Source: Pseudomonadota bacterium (GTDB lineage: Bacteria; Pseudomonadota; Alphaproteobacteria; Acetobacterales; Acetobacteraceae). Taken from it: a DNA stretch of 8,446 bases. Positions within the stretch are counted from its first letter, which is position 1. Each line of letters begins with the position of its first letter. The DNA lies in NCBI GenBank assembly GCA_021826485.1, contig JAKAZX010000160.1, positions 1 to 8,446 on the forward strand. Direction: 5' to 3'. The translations under genes and the position numbers were made by a program. Shown piece after piece: positions 5,628 to 8,446 of this stretch. The notes beneath the pieces were generated by a model. The model made no database searches. It was given only the letters and a program-made list of their open reading frames with translations, and had not been told where the DNA came from.

Positions 5628-6935
5628 CTAGGCCGCCGCGTCCCGGTTCGTATAGTCCTTCAATGCCGCCGCCGCCGCCACGCTGATGACGGCGCAGACG
5701 GTGATGAAGATCGCGATCGGCACGCCGGAGTGGTAGCGGTCCAGCAGCGCCGCCGCGATCAGCGGCGCCGGGCCGCCGGCGATGATCGAGGCGAGCTGGT
5801 AGCCCAGCGAGGCACCGGAATAGCGCAGCCGCGCCGGGAAGCTCTCGGCGATCAGGGCCGCCTGCGGGCCGTACATCAGGTCGTGCGGAATGAGCGAGAG
5901 CACGATCGCCAGCATCACCCAGCCCGGCACCAGCGTGTTCAGCATGGCGAACCACAGCCAGCCGAACAGCCCGGTGAGCACGGCGCCGAGAATATAGACG
6001 CGCCGCCGCCCGAACCGGTCCGACAGGTGGCCGGCCAGCGGCACCGTGACCAGCGACAGCACCGATGCGACCAGGACCGAAACCAGCAGCAGGTCGCGCG
6101 ACAGATGCAGCGTCGCGGTGCCGTAGGAGAAAACGAAGGCGGTGAAGATGTAGAACGGCGCCTGCTCCCCCATCCGCACCAGCGCGCTGAGGATGATCTC
6201 CTTTGGGTGGCGGCGGCACACCTCGGCCAGCGGCGCGCGCTCGATCGCATGGTCCTGCACCAGTTGGCGGAATGCCGGGGTCTCCAGGATGCCGAGCCGG
6301 ATCCACAGCCCGATCGCCACCAGCACGATGCTGAGCAGGAACGGAATGCGCCAGCCCCAGGCGATGAACTGCGGCCCGGAAATGGCGCTGAACGCCAGCA
6401 CGGCGAGATTGGCGAGGAACAGCCCGGCCGGCACGCCGAGCTGCGGCCATGCAGCGACGAAGCCGCGCTGGGCGTTGCTGCGCGACCATTCCATCGCCAG
6501 CAGCACGGAGCCGCCCCACTCCCCGCCGACGCCCACGCCCTGCAGGAAGCGCAGCACCGTCAGCAGCACGGCACCCCAGATGCCGATGCTGGCATAGCCG
6601 GGCACCAGCGCCACCAGGAAGGTGGCGACGCCCATCAGCATCAGGGTTGCGATCAGCGTCGATTTGCGGCCGATCCGGTCGCCGAAATGCCCGAAGATCG
6701 CCGCCCCCACCGGCCGCGCCAGGAAGCCCACGGCATAGACCAGGAAGGCCTGCAGCGTGCCGACCAGCGGGTCCGAATTGGGAAAGAACAGCCTGGCGAA
6801 CACCAGCCCGGTGACGGTGCTGTAGAGGAAGAAATCGTACCATTCGATGGTCGTTCCGATCGTGCTCGCCAGCACGGCACGGCGCAGTTGCGTGCGGTGT
6901 TCGGCATCGGTCAGGTCCGCGTGGCTGCCGGCCAT
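5628..6935 (-). CDS. MFS transporter, metabolite:H+ symporter (MHS) family
   Basis: The 435-residue product is a 12-helix major facilitator of the MHS subfamily (relatives: KgtP, ProP, ShiA, citrate and dicarboxylate permeases), which import organic acids or osmolytes with protons across the inner membrane. TTIEWYDFFLY at residues 28-38 is the MHS helix-1 signature. GHFGDRIGRK at 82-91 is the MFS loop 2-3 motif, and GHLSDRFGRRRV repeats it in the second half. The block RFLQGVGVGGEWGGSVLLAMEW fits helix 4 and the following loop. The start at 6935 is chosen because GGGGGGAA precedes it at a good distance; an in-frame ATG at 6980 would add 15 residues without a clear ribosome site. The ClC gene ends 60 bases upstream and DUF3311 starts 31 bases downstream on the same strand, consistent with an operon. 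The substrate cannot be assigned from sequence. Confidence 0.92.
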   Translation of the reverse strand: MAGSHADLTDAEHRTQLRRAVLASTIGTTIEWYDFFLYSTVTGLVFARLFFPNSDPLVGTLQAFLVYAVGFLARPVGAAIFGHFGDRIGRKSTLIATLMLMGVATFLVALVPGYASIGIWGAVLLTVLRFLQGVGVGGEWGGSVLLAMEWSRSNAQRGFVAAWPQLGVPAGLFLANLAVLAFSAISGPQFIAWGWRIPFLLSIVLVAIGLWIRLGILETPAFRQLVQDHAIERAPLAEVCRRHPKEIILSALVRMGEQAPFYIFTAFVFSYGTATLHLSRDLLLVSVLVASVLSLVTVPLAGHLSDRFGRRRVYILGAVLTGLFGWLWFAMLNTLVPGWVMLAIVLSLIPHDLMYGPQAALIAESFPARLRYSGASLGYQLASIIAGGPAPLIAAALLDRYHSGVPIAIFITVCAVISVAAAAALKDYTNRDAAA

Positions 6936-6995
6936 TGTTGTTTCCCCCCGATTCGGCGCTTCCTGCGGCGAACGTCGCACGGCCGCGCCGCGCTG

Positions 6996-8315
6996 TCATC
7001 CGGCCGGGCGCCGCCGCTCCACTGCCGCCTGGAAGCGGCGCGCCAGCGCCCCGTACAGCGGCCGCGGACAGATCAGGCGGGACACGCCGAAGGCCAGCAT
7101 CGCGGTCGCCAGCAGCGGGATGGTCATGCGCTGGTTGTCGGTCATTTCCATCACGATCACGGTCGCGGTGATCGGCGCCTGCACCACGCCGGCGAAATAG
7201 GCGACCATGCCCAGCAGCACCACCGCGCCCTGCGGCGCATGCGGCACGAGATGCGCCAGCCATTCGCCCAGGCCCGCGCCGATCGACAGCGACGGGGCGA
7301 AGATGCCGCCCGGCATGCCCGACAGGTAGGAGATCACGGTGGCCAGCAGCTTGAGCAGCGCATAGAGCGGCGGCAGGGTGGCGTGGCCCTCCACCACGCC
7401 CCGCGCCTGGGCGTAGCCGGTGCCATAGGTGCTGCCGCCCGAGGCGAGGCCGAGCAGCGCCAGCGCCAGGCCGCACAGCGCGGCGAAGCCGATCGGATAG
7501 CGGATCAGCAGCCGCCCGGCGCGCCCGGGCAGCCCCCGCGCGGCGGCGATCAGGGAGGCGCTGAACACCCCGCCCGCCGCGCCGCCCGCCAGCGCGCACA
7601 GCGCCACCGCCGCCCAGCCGGCGCCGAAATCCAGCTCCGCCGGCGTCGCGCCGAAATAGGTGTAGTTGCCGGCCAGCGCCAGCGTGGTGATGCCGGCGAG
7701 GATCACCGCCGTCAGCACGGTGCCGGAGGTCCGCGCCTCGAAGGAATGGCTCAGCTCCTCGATCGCGAACACGATCCCGGCGAGCGGCGTGTTGAACGCG
7801 GCGGCGACGCCTGCGGCGCCGCCCGCCAGCACCAGGCTGCGGCGCAGATCGTGCCGCGGCAGGCGGAACGCGCGGCCGAGCGCGTGCATCACCGCCGCCC
7901 CCACCTGCACGGTCGGCCCCTCGCGCCCGATCGAGGCGCCGCAGGCGAGGCCGAGCAGCGTCAGCACCACCTTGCCGACCGCGATGCGCAGCGACAGCAC
8001 GATGTCGATCGCCCGCCTGTCGGTCAGGTGCAGCGCCGCGATGGTCTGCGGGATGCCGCTGCCCTGCGCGCCGGGAAAGAAGCGGCGGGTCAGCCACACC
8101 GACAGCGCCAGCCCGGCCGGCGCCAGCAGCAGCGCGCCGAGCGGCCGTCCGTGCAGCAGCCACAGCAGCAGCGCCTGCGCCGCATCGGCTGCCCGCGCGA
8201 AGGCCAGGGCGGCGAGCGACACGGCGACCGCCCCGCCCCAGGTCACCAGCCGGCCGAGCCATAGCCGGCGCGAGATCAGCGGCGCGATGCGGCGCAGGCG
8301 CAGGACCCGGTTCAT
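6996..8315 (-). CDS. ClC-type chloride channel / H+:Cl- antiporter
   Basis: The 439-residue membrane protein has all core ClC ion-pathway motifs: GSGIP at 85-89 (Ser86 at the selectivity position, the chloride form), GREGPT at 130-135 (Glu132 as the gating glutamate), GGIFAPS at 336-342, and Tyr421 in RPLYG matching the central tyrosine. IEEL at 185-188 supplies Glu187, equivalent to the internal proton glutamate (Glu203) of the E. coli exchanger. Exchange of two chlorides for one proton is therefore more likely than passive conduction. There are no C-terminal CBS domains, so it is the short bacterial form. The ribosome site before the ATG at 8315 is weak, so the start is the least certain part. 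It is the first gene of the leftward transporter run, 60 bases before the MFS gene. In other bacteria ClC antiporters assist acid resistance by balancing charge; that role here is inference. Confidence 0.94.
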   Translation of the reverse strand: MNRVLRLRRIAPLISRRLWLGRLVTWGGAVAVSLAALAFARAADAAQALLLWLLHGRPLGALLLAPAGLALSVWLTRRFFPGAQGSGIPQTIAALHLTDRRAIDIVLSLRIAVGKVVLTLLGLACGASIGREGPTVQVGAAVMHALGRAFRLPRHDLRRSLVLAGGAAGVAAAFNTPLAGIVFAIEELSHSFEARTSGTVLTAVILAGITTLALAGNYTYFGATPAELDFGAGWAAVALCALAGGAAGGVFSASLIAAARGLPGRAGRLLIRYPIGFAALCGLALALLGLASGGSTYGTGYAQARGVVEGHATLPPLYALLKLLATVISYLSGMPGGIFAPSLSIGAGLGEWLAHLVPHAPQGAVVLLGMVAYFAGVVQAPITATVIVMEMTDNQRMTIPLLATAMLAFGVSRLICPRPLYGALARRFQAAVERRRPAG

Positions 8316-8395
8316 GGCCGGTGCGCTGCCCGCATCACGCCGGGAACGGCTGGCCTGGACGGCGGAATGAAGGCGCAGGGATCACACATGTTCGC
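8316..8395. other. Region upstream of the ClC gene, no gene seen
   Basis: These 80 bases precede the ClC start and should hold its promoter if it is not co-transcribed with something further right. I find no convincing -35/-10 pair in the leftward direction and no obvious operator repeat. The stretch is somewhat less GC-rich near 8375-8400 than its surroundings, which is where a promoter would be expected. Confidence 0.3.
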
Positions 8396-8446
8396 TCAAT
8401 GTTCTTGACCCTGGCCCGGCATGCTGCCACGGTAGGCGGCGAACAG
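8396..8446 (-). CDS. Possible 3' end of an upstream gene, cut off by window edge (doubtful)
   Basis: One minus-strand frame is open from the right edge for 16 codons (LFAAYRGSMPGQGQEH) and stops at a TGA at 8396, 80 bases before the ClC start. It reads like a protein C-terminus in the same direction as the transporter run, but the stretch is far too short to identify or to prove coding. An equally short plus-strand frame from ATG 8399 is also open to the edge. No family is recognised. Confidence 0.2.
   Translation of the reverse strand: MFAAYRGSMPGQGQEH

Noticed and set aside
5521..8262. A 913-codon open frame on the minus strand overlapping both transporters
   Set aside because: It runs in a shifted frame through two clearly recognised transporter genes and their intergenic gap. 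Its translation is Arg/Ala/Gly-rich with no recognisable family.
5538..8264. A 908-codon open frame on the plus strand
   Set aside because: It lies opposite the MFS and ClC genes. Its translation is low-complexity, rich in Arg, Gln, His, Ala and Gly with no domain, as expected for the antisense of GC-rich membrane-protein genes where stops are rare.
8405..8410. TTGACC as a plus-strand -35 element
   Set aside because: No -10-like sequence lies 16-18 bases downstream, and no gene is established on that strand within the window.

Overview
This 8.4 kb window looks like ordinary chromosomal DNA of a high-GC alphaproteobacterium. GC is roughly 70% by eye, and third codon positions are almost always G or C. 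The gene order rplM-rpsI-argC, the short 'type 2' form of ArgC and the N-terminally extended ribosomal protein S9 all fit Alphaproteobacteria. A member of the Rhodospirillales/Acetobacteraceae is my guess, not a demonstrated assignment. I see no rRNA, tRNA, CRISPR array, insertion sequence, phage gene or plasmid function.

Layout. (1) 1-1818, minus strand: rplM (L13) and rpsI (S9) are separated by 4 bases and read from a recognisable sigma70-type promoter at 1790-1818. They are followed by the 5' part of argC, which runs off the left edge. An 11-bp perfect hairpin lies between rpsI and argC. (2) 1839-3898, plus strand: an atypical short-chain dehydrogenase/NAD(P)-binding protein is followed after 11 bases by an M20-family amidohydrolase (hippurate/IAA-amino acid hydrolase type). 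(3) 3909-8315, minus strand: a four-gene run reads leftward, in the order ClC-type chloride/proton antiporter, MFS metabolite:H+ symporter, DUF3311 small membrane protein, and sodium:solute symporter. The last two overlap by 4 bases. The amidohydrolase and the sodium symporter converge with only 10 bases between their stop codons, and a GC-only hairpin covers that junction. (4) 8316-8446: a 131-base right edge with no securely identified gene.

How the genes may work together. The left block is housekeeping: two ribosomal proteins with an arginine-biosynthesis enzyme behind them. The right block is dominated by membrane transport. The DUF3311/SSS pair is the known monocarboxylate permease arrangement (MctP type), and the MHS-type MFS protein belongs to a subfamily that imports organic acids or betaine-like solutes with protons. 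The facing amidohydrolase could supply or process such acids, but that link is inference from proximity only. I found no convincing undescribed system. The most useful second-look items are the two strong hairpins, the divergent promoter region, and the paired carboxylate transporters beside the amidohydrolase.
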